Under the pieces are notes generated by a model. The model was not told the DNA's origin, made no database searches, and was given only the letters and a program-made list of their open reading frames with translations. The translations under genes and the position numbers were made by a program. This document shows, in pieces, positions 17,206 through 26,194 of a stretch of 64,000 nt of DNA. Origin of the DNA: JAFGLZ01 sp964390905 (GTDB taxonomy: Bacteria > Planctomycetota > Phycisphaerae > UBA1845 > JAFGLZ01). Every line of letters begins with the position of its first letter. Position 1 is the stretch's first letter. The DNA lies in the NCBI GenBank assembly GCA_964390905.1, contig CAYMLO010000016.1:19526-83525 (forward strand). The letters are read 5' to 3'.

Positions 17206-17973
17206 CTACAACCGCACGGGGATCCCGCGGCTGGCCATGAACTCCTTGGTCTGCCGAATGGTGTACATGCCAAAATGGAAGATACTTGCCGCCAAGGCCG
17301 CGTCCGCGTGCCCCGCGGTGACCACGTCCGCCATGTGTTCGGGACTGCCCGCTCCCCCGCTCGCCACGACCGGAATGCCGACCGCGTCACTCACCGCCGC
17401 CGTCATCTCCAGATCGAACCCCTCCCGCGTCCCGTCGGCGTTCATGACGTTCAGGACGATCTCGCCCGCGCCGTCTCGCTCGCCCCTCCGCGCCCAGTCG
17501 ACCACCTCCAACCCCGTGGGGACCCGACCGCCGTTGATGTAGACCTCCCAGAACTCCCGACCCTTGCGTCGGACCCGGTTGGCGTCGATGGCCAGCACGA
17601 TGCACTGGCTGCCGAACCGCAACGCAGCTCGGCGGATCAGGTCACGATCCTGCGTGGCCGCCGAGTTGATGCTGACCTTGTCGGCGCCGGCGTTGAGCAT
17701 GTCCCGGACGTTATCCAATGTCCGCAATCCCCCGCCGACGGTGAGGGGCATGAAGGCCCGCTCCGCCGCGTCGCGGAGCACGTCAACCATGATTTGTCGC
17801 CCCTCGTGACTGGCGGTAATGTCGTAAAAAACGAGCTCGTCGGCCCCCTGCTCGTCGTAGCGAATGGCGCACTCCGCCACGTCGCCCGCGTCGACGTGGT
17901 CGAAGAATTTGACGCCTTTGACTACCCGTCCCTCATCAACGTCTAGGCAGGGAATGATCCGCTTGGCCAGCAC
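17206..17973 (-). CDS. hisF: Imidazole glycerol phosphate synthase subunit HisF
   Basis: 255-residue (beta/alpha)8 cyclase of histidine biosynthesis. It takes ammonia from HisH and converts PRFAR to imidazole glycerol phosphate and AICAR. Catalytic Asp11 ('IPCLDVDEG') and Asp130 ('VLAIDANR') are at the family positions, and 'VGGGLRTLDNVRDMLNAGADKVSINSAA' and 'VVASGGAGSPEHM' form the phosphate sites. The strand 'GEIVLNVMNADGT' departs from the usual LLTSMDRDGT; the DGT Asp is kept. The start is GTG with GGAG eight bases upstream. No hisH or other his gene is in the window. It is the promoter-proximal gene of the run hisF, GspE-like, CvpA-like. Confidence 0.96.
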   Translation of the reverse strand: MLAKRIIPCLDVDEGRVVKGVKFFDHVDAGDVAECAIRYDEQGADELVFYDITASHEGRQIMVDVLRDAAERAFMPLTVGGGLRTLDNVRDMLNAGADKVSINSAATQDRDLIRRAALRFGSQCIVLAIDANRVRRKGREFWEVYINGGRVPTGLEVVDWARRGERDGAGEIVLNVMNADGTREGFDLEMTAAVSDAVGIPVVASGGAGSPEHMADVVTAGHADAALAASIFHFGMYTIRQTKEFMASRGIPVRL

Positions 17974-18296
17974 CGTGGGGCTCCGCCACCAATCACAATC
18001 GCCGTCACGCTGTCACAGCGTGCTCTTACCTATTGTAGGGAGGGATTCCGAGGGGTCGCAAGGCCGAAATCCCCGTCTTGAGCAGCTCGTCGGCCCGCAC
18101 ACCGCGGGGCCGGGACCGCTTGGCCGCGGGCCCCGATGGGGTTGGGAACATCGCGGATGGGCTGGCGCGCGTCCGTGATCTCGCGCCCAACTTCCTGCCG
18201 ATGTGGTCTTGGGCCGAGTTATCGGGCCTTGCAGCCGGTGTACCGCGGGGGTACAACCAGGGGCCGGAGTGTCTGTCCAGACGCGGGAGGTGTGCC
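17974..18296. other. Divergent regulatory region between hisF and UPF0173 hydrolase
   Basis: 323 nt with no gene. It holds the hisF promoter and, in its leader, a 7-bp hairpin CACGCTG/CAGCGTG (18006-18022) that could attenuate or stabilise the transcript. On the plus strand a weak TTGCAG, 17 nt, TACAAC pair just ahead of 18297 could serve the hydrolase gene, but the match is poor. Confidence 0.4.
18032..18061 (-). promoter_or_regulatory. Sigma-70-type promoter for hisF
   Basis: Minus strand: TTGCGA, 18-nt spacer, TACAAT. The -10 matches 5 of 6. It gives a leader of about 55 nt that includes the small CACGCTG hairpin. Confidence 0.5.
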
Positions 18297-19010
18297 ATGG
18301 CAATCACGCTGAGATGGTTTGGCCATGCGAGCTTCCAAGTCAGCGGAGGCGGCAAGACGGTCTTCATCGACCCGTGGAAGCTGCCCGACGGCGTCGGTCC
18401 GGCCGACGTCGTGGTCGTCTCGCACAGCCACTACGACCACTGCAGTCCCGACGACGTAGCGAAGCTACGGAAGGACGACACGATCGTGCTGGCCCCGTCC
18501 GACTGCGTCGCGAAGATCAGCGGCGACGTCACCGTGGTCGCGCCGGGTCAGAGCTACATCATCGAGGACCGGAAGATCGACGTCGGCCCGGGCCATCCGG
18601 ACAGGGCAGTAGAGTCGATGGTGTCGGTCGTGCCCGCCTACAACATCGGCAAGGAGTTTCATCCCAAGGCGAACGGATGGTTCGGCGTGGTCGTGAAGCT
18701 CGGCGCCGTGTCTGTTTACTATGCGGGCGACACGGATCTGATCCCCGAGATGGGCGACCTGCGGGGGATCAGTCTGGCCCTGTTGCCCGTGGGTGGGACG
18801 TACACGATGGACGCCGACCAGGCCGCCGAAGCCGTCAAGGCCATCAAGCCGGCCCTGGCCATCCCCTACCACTGGGGGGACATCGTCGGCGGCCGCGGCG
18901 ACGCCGATCGTTTCGAGGCCGCCGCCGAGTGTCCGGTCACCCTCCTGACGCCCGGAACCGAGACGACGCTGGCCGGCCTCCCTGACGGGAAGACGCCCAG
19001 CGACAGTTGA
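18297..19010 (+). CDS. UPF0173 metal-dependent hydrolase (metallo-beta-lactamase fold)
   Basis: 237-residue soluble protein. It starts with 'LRWFGHASFQV', typical of the UPF0173/YtkL group, and has the metal motif 'SHSHYDHCSPDD' (His43, His45, Asp47, His48). Later ligands are in 'YYAGDTDLIPEM' and 'PYHWGDIVGG'. The substrate is unknown. The start is fixed by GGGAGG six bases before the ATG at 18297; the longer frame from 18078 has no family resemblance. The OppF-type ATPase starts 17 nt downstream, so the two are likely cotranscribed. Confidence 0.9.
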   Translation: MAITLRWFGHASFQVSGGGKTVFIDPWKLPDGVGPADVVVVSHSHYDHCSPDDVAKLRKDDTIVLAPSDCVAKISGDVTVVAPGQSYIIEDRKIDVGPGHPDRAVESMVSVVPAYNIGKEFHPKANGWFGVVVKLGAVSVYYAGDTDLIPEMGDLRGISLALLPVGGTYTMDADQAAEAVKAIKPALAIPYHWGDIVGGRGDADRFEAAAECPVTLLTPGTETTLAGLPDGKTPSDS

Positions 19011-19027
19011 CCGTCGAGGGACGACGC

Positions 19028-20107
19028 GTGACACAGAACGGCGAGTATATTGTCGAAGTCGAGGACCTCAAGACCCACTTTCCCGTTCGCAAGGGCGTGT
19101 TCTCGCGCATCAGCGGATGGGTCAAGGCCGTCGACGGCGTCAGCTTCAAGGTGCGTCGCGGCAGGACCCTCGGGCTCGTGGGCGAGAGCGGCTGCGGAAA
19201 GACCACCGTCGGGCGGACGATCCTTCGACTCATCCCCGCGACGGCGGGACGCGTCACCTTCGACGGCGTCGATCTATTCAACGTACCGTCCGGCCAGATG
19301 CGCGAGCTGCGACGGCAACTCCAGATCATCTTTCAGGACCCGGTGGGGAGTCTGAACCCGCGGATGACGGTCGGCGGCATCGTCGGCGAGGCCCTGACCG
19401 TGCACGGCATCGCCCGCGGCCGGGACCGCCAGGAACGCGTCGCATGCCTCCTGGAGCGCGTCGGCCTGAGCCCGGCGCACATGAAGCGGTATCCGCACGA
19501 GTTCAGCGGCGGGCAACGCCAGCGGATCGGCATCGCCCGCGCGTTGGCCCTGGAGCCCCAGTTCGTCATCTGCGACGAACCCGTCAGCGCGCTGGACGTC
19601 TCGATCCAATCGCAGATCCTCAACTTGCTGGACGACCTGCAGGCTGACATGGGGCTGAGCTACCTCTTCATCGCGCACAATCTCGCCGTCGTCCAGCACT
19701 TCTGCGACGACGTCGCCGTCATGTACCTCGGCAAGATCGTCGAGATCGGGACCCGCGAGGAGGTCTACGGCAACCCCAAACACCCCTACAGCCAGGCCCT
19801 GCTGTCGGCGGCCCCCATCCCCGATCCGAGTGCCTCCCGACAGCGTCGCCGGATCGTCCTGCCGGGCGAGGTCCCCAGCCCCGTCAACCCCCCCAGCGGG
19901 TGCCCGTTCCACCCGAGGTGTCCCCTCGCCATCGACGTCTGCAAGACGGCCCTCCCGCCGCTCGAGCCCCACGCCGGCGCGCCGCCCGAGCACCTGGCCG
20001 CCTGCCACCGCGCCGATGAGATGGAACCCGACACATTGGCCGAGGGGAAGCTGAGCCGAACGCCCGCGGCAGGTAGTCCTGCTGATGGGGACGCCGTTGT
20101 GTCATAG
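19028..20107 (+). CDS. Oligopeptide/dipeptide ABC transporter ATP-binding protein (OppF/DppF type)
   Basis: 359-residue nucleotide-binding subunit. Walker A is 'GESGCGKTT' (52-60), the signature 'FSGGQRQRIGIARAL', Walker B 'FVICDEPVSALD', and the switch His in 'LFIAHNLAVV'. The C-terminal oligo_HPY segment carries 'PSGCPFHPRCPLAIDVC', the cysteine motif of Opp/Dpp ATPases. It would energise import of peptides or similar solutes. The start is GTG at 19028 with GAGGG seven bases upstream; a TTG at 19007 in the same frame overlaps the previous stop. It is an orphan here: no permease, OppD or binding-protein gene lies beside it. Confidence 0.92.
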   Translation: MTQNGEYIVEVEDLKTHFPVRKGVFSRISGWVKAVDGVSFKVRRGRTLGLVGESGCGKTTVGRTILRLIPATAGRVTFDGVDLFNVPSGQMRELRRQLQIIFQDPVGSLNPRMTVGGIVGEALTVHGIARGRDRQERVACLLERVGLSPAHMKRYPHEFSGGQRQRIGIARALALEPQFVICDEPVSALDVSIQSQILNLLDDLQADMGLSYLFIAHNLAVVQHFCDDVAVMYLGKIVEIGTREEVYGNPKHPYSQALLSAAPIPDPSASRQRRRIVLPGEVPSPVNPPSGCPFHPRCPLAIDVCKTALPPLEPHAGAPPEHLAACHRADEMEPDTLAEGKLSRTPAAGSPADGDAVVS

Positions 20108-20214
20108 CCATCTGCTCGAGGCCCGAAACCGCACGGCCATTGGGTCCACAACGCCTTGGCCTTGCCATTGCTACCCGGGACCTGGCCCGTAGGGGATTCC
20201 AGGTGGCTCCGTCT

Positions 20215-20230
20215 TGGCGCCTACCGTGCT
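20215..20230 (+). promoter_or_regulatory. Possible sigma-54 promoter for the PEP-CTERM gene
   Basis: TGGCGCCTACCGTGCT has GG and GC dinucleotides exactly 10 nt apart and resembles TGGCACG-N4-TTGCW. It lies 113 nt upstream of the SGNH hydrolase start. PEP-CTERM genes in several bacteria are controlled by the sigma-54 regulator PrsR, which makes the match worth noting. It is a short motif and could be chance. Confidence 0.35.
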
Positions 20231-20342
20231 GAGCGGTACAGTGAGTTTGAATTGCCGCATCGCTTCTCATGCGGTGCTTCCTACCGTTGTGCGTCATACC
20301 GGTGCCGTCCAGGCGCCGGCGAGGGAGAGGGAGAGTAAGTCC

Positions 20343-21752
20343 ATGCTTCAGACAATCGGTTCGCGGAGGGTCAGTGGGCTCGGGGTGTTGGTCGGCGTGT
20401 CGTTGGTCGCGTCGCGCGCCGCGTCGGGACAAGCGGACTTTTCGGTCTACCGTTCGCTCGGCGACAGCCTGACCCACGGGACGCAAGGGGGAAAGGTCGT
20501 CGACTACCGCACCCAGCCGTTCGCGTACCCCGTCTATCTGGCCGAGAAGATGGGCACGAGCTTCGAACTCCCGCTGCTGACCGAAGCGACGGGCATGGAC
20601 ATCCAGAGCCGCGTGGACGCCCCCAACTTCGTGGCCGGCGCCAACCTGGCGGTGAACGGGGCGACGCTCCACCATGCCCTGTACCGAACGGCCGATCCGC
20701 TCTCGCCGCCGAACTACGAGTCGTCGGACCGGACGGACGTCGTCCTGGCGCCGCGAACGGGCGCGACGCAGGTCTCGGCGGCCGTCAGCGATGGGGCCAC
20801 CTTCACCACCGCCTGGCTGGGCGGAAACGACTTCCTCAACACGCTGACCAAGTACGGAACGGTCCTGCACGACTTCCTGGGTCAGGTCGGGATCCCGTGG
20901 CCGACGGATCCGCTCAACGTCAGCGATCTGACCGATCAGGCCTCGTTCGCGACGGACTACGCGGACATGATGAGCGCGCTGACGGCCGTCCCGGGGATGA
21001 AGATGGCGGTGGCCAACTTCCCCGATCTGGAACACATCGCCGGCGTGCTGAACAAGGACCAGATCACGGCACTGGTGGGCCCCAACCCGATGCCGGCAGA
21101 CGCCCTGACGAGCGAGCTGATGGCGGCGGCGATCCTGTTCGACGACGTGGCGATGTGGGGGTCAGACATCTGGACCGTGGACATGCTGGCCGACCCGGAC
21201 AACTACTGGGACGCCGCCGAGGCCGCCGCCATCGACACGGCCATCGACGGCTTCAACGCGACCATCGCCGACGAAGCTGCCCTCCACGACGTCGCGCTGG
21301 TCGACATAAAATCCATCTTCGGCGACCTGGCTGAGAACGGGTACATGATCGGCGACTGGGAAGTCAACACCGAGTGGTACGTCTCGAACCTGGGCGAGAT
21401 GAAGGCCAGCGTCTTCAGCTCCGACGGGGCGCATCCCAGCGACATCGGCCACGGCCTGATCGCCAACGCCTTCATCGATGCCATCAACAGCCACTACGGC
21501 ACGACCCTTCCGCTGCTGAGCGAGGCCGAGTTGATGGCCATCCTGGACGGCGACAAGTTCGTCGACAACGACCTGGACGGGCGGATCGAGGGCATTTCCG
21601 CCAGTGGGGTGCCGTGGCTGGCCGTCAACACCTTCATGCCCGACTTCACGGGCGACTCGGGAGAGATCCCCGTTCCCGAACCGGCGAGCGTGGCGTTGCT
21701 GGCGGCCGGCGTCGGGCTGGCCCTGGGTCGGCGGCGCCGCACTGACACGTAA
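20343..21752 (+). CDS. SGNH/GDSL hydrolase with PEP-CTERM sorting signal
   Basis: 469-residue secreted esterase/lipase-type protein. A signal peptide (about 1-30, ending RAASGQ) precedes block I 'SLGDSLTHG' (Ser42), block III 'WLGGNDFLN' (Asn162) and block V 'SSDGAHPSD' (Asp361, His364). All catalytic positions are therefore present. The C-terminus is 'VPEPASVALLAAGVGLALG' followed by RRRR, a classic PEP-CTERM tail (VPEP, hydrophobic helix, basic cluster) expected to be cleaved by exosortase. No exosortase gene is in the window. The ATG at 20343 was chosen because the signal peptide starts there and purine-rich GGGAGAG precedes it. A sigma-54-like site lies upstream. Confidence 0.9.
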   Translation: MLQTIGSRRVSGLGVLVGVSLVASRAASGQADFSVYRSLGDSLTHGTQGGKVVDYRTQPFAYPVYLAEKMGTSFELPLLTEATGMDIQSRVDAPNFVAGANLAVNGATLHHALYRTADPLSPPNYESSDRTDVVLAPRTGATQVSAAVSDGATFTTAWLGGNDFLNTLTKYGTVLHDFLGQVGIPWPTDPLNVSDLTDQASFATDYADMMSALTAVPGMKMAVANFPDLEHIAGVLNKDQITALVGPNPMPADALTSELMAAAILFDDVAMWGSDIWTVDMLADPDNYWDAAEAAAIDTAIDGFNATIADEAALHDVALVDIKSIFGDLAENGYMIGDWEVNTEWYVSNLGEMKASVFSSDGAHPSDIGHGLIANAFIDAINSHYGTTLPLLSEAELMAILDGDKFVDNDLDGRIEGISASGVPWLAVNTFMPDFTGDSGEIPVPEPASVALLAAGVGLALGRRRRTDT

Positions 21753-21943
21753 CCCTCCCGGCCGAATCCCCTCAAGTCGTCGGAATAGACCGCGCCCCCC
21801 GCGGATTTGAGGCCTAGAATGCCGTATGGGCCGATGGATCGACCCGCACGACGGGTTGGATGACCTGGCCCCAATGTGCCGATACACTGGGTGTCGGTCA
21901 TCCGCCCAGCACCTTATTCGATTGGCCAGCGAGACTTCAGGAC

Positions 21944-23920
21944 ATGTCGTCTACCACCAGCACCCCGGGACAACAGACCCCCCAGGGCGCCACCCCGATT
22001 GACCTGAGCAATCTGCAGCGCGTCCTGCTGGGCCTGACCCAGACGGAGAACGACAGCGCGAACCTGCTCCACAAGCTCCTGGGTGTCATGGTTGGCCTGA
22101 CCGGGGCGCGGGGCGGGGCGAACTTCCGTTGGCAGGATCCTGAGTCAGAGCCGAAGCTGCTCCATGCCCTTTGGCCGGAGCAGCTCACCACGGCCCTGCC
22201 CGCGTTGCCTGGTGCGTTGGGCCAGTTGGCCGGGGAGGTCACCTCGTCCCGGCGGGCCGGCATCAAGCCCCTCAACGACCTCCAAGGGCAAATCGCCACG
22301 GATCGATGGGTGGCCATCGCCTCCCCCGTCCTGTGGCAGGACCAGGTCTTCGGTGCCACCTGTCTGGTGCTGGACCTGGGCGCGCAGGGCCGGCCGGAAC
22401 CGTACTTGGCCGTCTTGCAGGCCGTCGCGGCCTGTTTCCAGATCCACGTTCACCGTCGTCTCGGCGGGGCCCACCAGCTACTCAGCCAGCAGATGTCGGT
22501 GGTGTTGGATGCAGTCGGCCGGTCGGTGGCGGCGCGGAACGCGACGGAGATGGCCTACTTCCTGGCCAACGAGGTGCAGCAACACCTCGGTTGCCATCAG
22601 ATCGCCGTCGGATGGCGGACGCGTCGGGACCGGGCCAAGCTGGTCGCCATCAGCGGCCAGGCCCGATTCAACAAGCGTGGCGACACCGCCCGTGCGATCC
22701 GCGACGCGATGGCCGAATGCCTGCGACAAGAGCGGCCCGTCTCGATCGGCGTGGGGTCGGACCGTCCGACCGTCGCGGTGAACGGCCGCGTCGAGTCCGG
22801 CGACACCGGGCAACCCGACGCCGACGAGGACGACGCGGGCCTCCGGCCAATCGACTTGGCCCACCAGTACCTGCTGGAGGTCTGTCAGACCCACCAAGTG
22901 ATCACGCATCCGCTGCGGAGCGGGGACGACGTGATCGGCGTATGGACGTTCCAGTGGCGCAAGGACCGCCCGCCCAGCCCGGCCGACGAGCGCCTGATCG
23001 CCGTGGCGACCGGCCAGATCGGTCCGGTGATCGACTGGGCGCGTCGGGCCGACCAGGGCATCGTTCGGCGCGCGGGCCGATCCGTCGCCCGGATGGGCTC
23101 GAGACTGTTCGGCCGAGAGCACCTGGTCGCCAAGGCCCTGACGTTGGGCCTGGTCGCGTTCCTGGCCGTGATGATCCTTGTCCGCGTGCCCTTCCGCGTC
23201 GGGGGCGACTGCGTGCTGCAACCCACACCGAGGCGCTACATCACCGCGCGGTTCGAAGGCGTCCTGAAGGAGGCCAACGTCCGACCCGGGGACGTCGTCC
23301 CCGCGGGCAAGCTCCTGGCCGAGCTGGAGGACTACCAGCTCCGCGACGAACTGGGCCTGGCCCGGGCGGAATGGCAGAAGGCCACCAAGGAGGCGGACAG
23401 CCTCTGGGCCAAGAACAAGCTGGCTGAGGCCCAACTCGCCCGAATCCGCGCCGAGAAGGCACAGGCCGAGATCGACCTGCTCGAGTTCAAGCTGAACCAC
23501 GTGAAGCTCACGGCCCCGTTCGAGGGCGTCGTGCTGAGCGGCGATCTGGAGCGAGCCCGCGGCGTGCCGGTCCAGCGCGGCCAGGTCCTGTTCGAGCTGG
23601 CGCCGCTGGCCCGCATGATCCTGGAGGTCGCCGTGCCCGATGCCGACGCCGCGCGGGTCCAGGCCGGCCAGGAAGGCGAGTTCTCCCTGCAGGCCCGCCC
23701 CGAAGAGACCATCGCCTTCACCGTGGAGCGCGTCCGACCGCAGGCGGAGATCCGCGACGAGAAGAACACCTTCGTCGTCGAGGCCGCCATCGAAAACACC
23801 GAGGGGTGGCTGCGACCGGGCATGCAGGGCACGGCCAAGATCGGCATCGGCAGAGAGCCGCTCGGGTGGGTGCTGACGCGCGGGATCGTGGATTGGTTCC
23901 GAATGAAGTTCTGGTGGTGA
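21944..23920 (+). CDS. GAF-domain/HlyD membrane fusion protein
   Basis: 658 residues. The cytoplasmic N-terminal ~390 residues contain two GAF-like domains (about 35-170 and 185-385, with 'LDAVGRSVAARNATEMAYFLANEV' leading the second). One TM segment follows (about 398-418, 'LTLGLVAFLAVMILV'), then a periplasmic HlyD/MFP adaptor (about 425-645). The adaptor has a lipoyl-like half ('FEGVLKEANVRPGDVVPAGKL'), a short coiled coil, the second half ('LTAPFEGVVLSGDLE') and a beta barrel. The layout suggests a cytoplasmic sensor or docking domain tied directly to a transport adaptor. The next gene, 125 nt downstream, encodes a second HlyD fused to an M50 protease, so they probably form one machine. 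Start ATG at 21944; weak SD. Confidence 0.85.
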   Translation: MSSTTSTPGQQTPQGATPIDLSNLQRVLLGLTQTENDSANLLHKLLGVMVGLTGARGGANFRWQDPESEPKLLHALWPEQLTTALPALPGALGQLAGEVTSSRRAGIKPLNDLQGQIATDRWVAIASPVLWQDQVFGATCLVLDLGAQGRPEPYLAVLQAVAACFQIHVHRRLGGAHQLLSQQMSVVLDAVGRSVAARNATEMAYFLANEVQQHLGCHQIAVGWRTRRDRAKLVAISGQARFNKRGDTARAIRDAMAECLRQERPVSIGVGSDRPTVAVNGRVESGDTGQPDADEDDAGLRPIDLAHQYLLEVCQTHQVITHPLRSGDDVIGVWTFQWRKDRPPSPADERLIAVATGQIGPVIDWARRADQGIVRRAGRSVARMGSRLFGREHLVAKALTLGLVAFLAVMILVRVPFRVGGDCVLQPTPRRYITARFEGVLKEANVRPGDVVPAGKLLAELEDYQLRDELGLARAEWQKATKEADSLWAKNKLAEAQLARIRAEKAQAEIDLLEFKLNHVKLTAPFEGVVLSGDLERARGVPVQRGQVLFELAPLARMILEVAVPDADAARVQAGQEGEFSLQARPEETIAFTVERVRPQAEIRDEKNTFVVEAAIENTEGWLRPGMQGTAKIGIGREPLGWVLTRGIVDWFRMKFWW

Positions 23921-23940
23921 CCTTGCGGTGATCGCGCCTG

Positions 23941-23977
23941 CCCGGTTTAGCCCCGCCGCGTGCGGCGGGGAACCGGG
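23941..23977. repeat. Long hairpin between the two HlyD fusion genes
   Basis: CCCGGTT at 23941-23947 pairs with AACCGGG at 23971-23977. Inside, CCCCGCCG pairs with CGGCGGGG around loop CGTG, with a 3-nt bulge. It is immediately downstream of the GAF-HlyD gene. Without a T-run it may be an intergenic palindrome or an mRNA stability element rather than a terminator. Confidence 0.6.
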
Positions 23978-24045
23978 CCGAGGACGGCCCGGCTCCGGGA
24001 CGTCTCGACTCCGTGGGGACGCCTGCGTGATACCCGATCAGCGAC

Positions 24046-26187
24046 ATGGATGAGCTTCCCGATCATGCCGTTCAGGACGTCCGGCAGCTTCGCCCGAAGC
24101 TGCGGCGCGACATCCGCATCACCGAGCAGATCTTCCGCGGCGAGAGCTGGTTCATCGTTCAGGACCCCATCACCTGCCAATACCACCGCGTCGGCCCGAC
24201 CGAGTATCGGTTCATCCGCGAGCTCGACGGTGAGCAGACGGTGGGCACGATCCTGATGCGTCTGGCCGCCGAGCTGGGCGAAGACACGCTCTCGCCCGGG
24301 CTGGCCGCCCAACTGCTCAACTACCTGCAGCAGTCCAATCTGCTGGAGACGCACGAGCAGCTCGACCCCACCAGCCTGTACGAGGCCTATCGCACGGCCC
24401 GGCGCAAACGGGGCCTGCAGGTCGCCAGCAACTTTCTGTTCATCAACCTGCCGCTGGTCGACCCCGATCGGTTTCTGCGGCGGACGCTGCCCTACGTTCG
24501 TCCGCTGCTGGGTCGGGCGTTCTTCGTCGTCTGGCTGGCGTCACTGGCGACGGCCATCGCGATCGTCGCCACGCACTGGTCCGAACTGATCAGCAGGGCG
24601 AACGCCGTGCTGGCGCCGAGCAACCTGATCCTGCTGTACGTCTCCTACGCGTTCGTCAAGCTGTTCCACGAGATGTGGCACGGGTACGTCTGTCGGAAGT
24701 ACGGCGGGCCGGTCCACGAGATGGGCATCCTGTTTCTGGTCTTCACGCCGTTCTTCTACTGTGAGGCCAGCAGCGCGTGGGTGTTCGACAGCAAGTGGAA
24801 GAAGATCTACGTCTCGGTGGCCGGCATGTACGTCGAGCTGTTCCTGGCGTCGCTGGCGGCGATAGTGTGGCTGGCCACGAACCCCGGGCTCACGCACGCG
24901 CTGGCGTACAACGTCATGTTCGTCGCCAGCGTCTCGACGGTCTTGTTCAACGGCAACCCGCTGCTCCGGTATGACGGGTATTACATTCTGTCGGATCTGC
25001 TCGAGCTGCCCAACCTCTGGACCAATTCGCACGCCTACCTTCGGTACCTGGCCGCGCGGTATCTGTTGGGCCACAAGCGGGAGAGCCCGGCCGAGTCGGT
25101 CGGTCAGCGGGTGCTGTGGCTGGGCTATGGCATCGCGTCGTTCCTCTATCGAATCGCGGTCTGCGTGGGCATCATCCTGTTCGTGAGTCGCCAGCTCAAA
25201 GGGCTGGGTCTGTTCATGGCGATCGGGGCGTTGATCGCGTGGGGGGTGGTGCCGATCGGGAAGGGCATCAAGCACATGTTCTTCACGGCCTCGACGCGGT
25301 CGCAGCGGGGACGGTCCGGGCTGGTGACGGCCGGGCTGGTGGCCGCGGTCGCGGTCCTGTTGGGCGTCGTGGACTTCCCGATGCGACTGTACATGACGGC
25401 CGCCGTCGACTATCGCGAGGTCCAAGTCGCCCGGGCCGATGCCCCCGGTCACGTTGCTGAGGTCTGCGTGCGGACCGGCCAGCGGGTCAAGGCCGGCGAC
25501 GTGCTGGCCCGGCTGACCAACGAACAGCAGGTCGCCGAGCTCCGCAGGGCGCGGGCCGACCTGGCGTCGGTCAAGTATGAGGTCTCGGCGCTGGAGGTCA
25601 CCGACCCCGCCGCGGCCCAAGCGATCGAACCACGCGTGGCCGCCCGGCAGAGCTACGTCGACGATCTGGCCAAGAAGGTCGCATCGTTGACGATCAAGGC
25701 CACCATCGACGGGGTGGTCATCACGGGCCGGCTGGACGAATTGGCCGGCCGGTACGCCGAGACGGGCGACGAGATCATGACCGTCGCCGACGTCGACCAC
25801 CCGCTGCTCAAGGCCGCCATCGCCCAGGAGGATCTCTACGAGTATCGCGATGCAGAAGGACAGCCCGTGGAGATCCGTCTGCGATCCCGCCCGGGGGAGG
25901 TGATCGCCGCCCGCATCGAGACGCTCGGCCCGCAGGGGAGCCGGGAGGTGCCGCACCCCGCGCTGACCATGAAGGCGGGCGAAGACCTGCTGCTCGACCC
26001 GACGGCCGATCCGGACGAACCCAAGTTGCTGCATCGCCACATCACCGCCGAGATCGTGCCGACCGATCCGGACCTCCGGCTGCCCGGCGGCGCGGTCGCG
26101 CGGGTCCGCTTCGAGGCCGCCGAGCGCCCCCTGGCCGTCCAATGGTACCGCAAGGCCGTCCGCCTCGTCCGAACGCTGTGGCTGTGA
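24046..26187 (+). CDS. PqqD-like/site-2 protease (M50)/HlyD fusion protein
   Basis: 713 residues. N-terminal ~20-105 resembles a PqqD/winged-helix peptide-binding domain ('ITCQYHRVGPTEYRFIREL', then 'LNYLQQSNLLE'). A polytopic M50 metalloprotease follows, with HEMWH (208-212) as the zinc site and 'NPLLRYDGYY' (304-313) as the second motif, spread over about eight TM helices. The last ~270 residues (from about 435) form an HlyD-type adaptor with lipoyl-like halves 'ADAPGHVAEVCVRTGQRV' and 'IKATIDGVVITGRLDELAG'. The order suggests capture of a peptide, intramembrane cleavage and hand-over to an export channel. It is paired with the GAF-HlyD gene upstream. No ABC transporter or outer-membrane gene is adjacent. 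Biological role unproven. Confidence 0.88.
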   Translation: MDELPDHAVQDVRQLRPKLRRDIRITEQIFRGESWFIVQDPITCQYHRVGPTEYRFIRELDGEQTVGTILMRLAAELGEDTLSPGLAAQLLNYLQQSNLLETHEQLDPTSLYEAYRTARRKRGLQVASNFLFINLPLVDPDRFLRRTLPYVRPLLGRAFFVVWLASLATAIAIVATHWSELISRANAVLAPSNLILLYVSYAFVKLFHEMWHGYVCRKYGGPVHEMGILFLVFTPFFYCEASSAWVFDSKWKKIYVSVAGMYVELFLASLAAIVWLATNPGLTHALAYNVMFVASVSTVLFNGNPLLRYDGYYILSDLLELPNLWTNSHAYLRYLAARYLLGHKRESPAESVGQRVLWLGYGIASFLYRIAVCVGIILFVSRQLKGLGLFMAIGALIAWGVVPIGKGIKHMFFTASTRSQRGRSGLVTAGLVAAVAVLLGVVDFPMRLYMTAAVDYREVQVARADAPGHVAEVCVRTGQRVKAGDVLARLTNEQQVAELRRARADLASVKYEVSALEVTDPAAAQAIEPRVAARQSYVDDLAKKVASLTIKATIDGVVITGRLDELAGRYAETGDEIMTVADVDHPLLKAAIAQEDLYEYRDAEGQPVEIRLRSRPGEVIAARIETLGPQGSREVPHPALTMKAGEDLLLDPTADPDEPKLLHRHITAEIVPTDPDLRLPGGAVARVRFEAAERPLAVQWYRKAVRLVRTLWL

Positions 26188-26194
26188 TCGACGC

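Noticed and set aside
16163..17542. 459-codon plus-strand frame opposite the GspE-like and hisF genes
   Set aside because: It crosses two well-supported minus-strand genes and shows no coding-type composition.
17274..17946. Plus-strand frame opposite hisF
   Set aside because: The hisF frame has both catalytic Asp residues and family length; the opposite frame is a codon-bias shadow.
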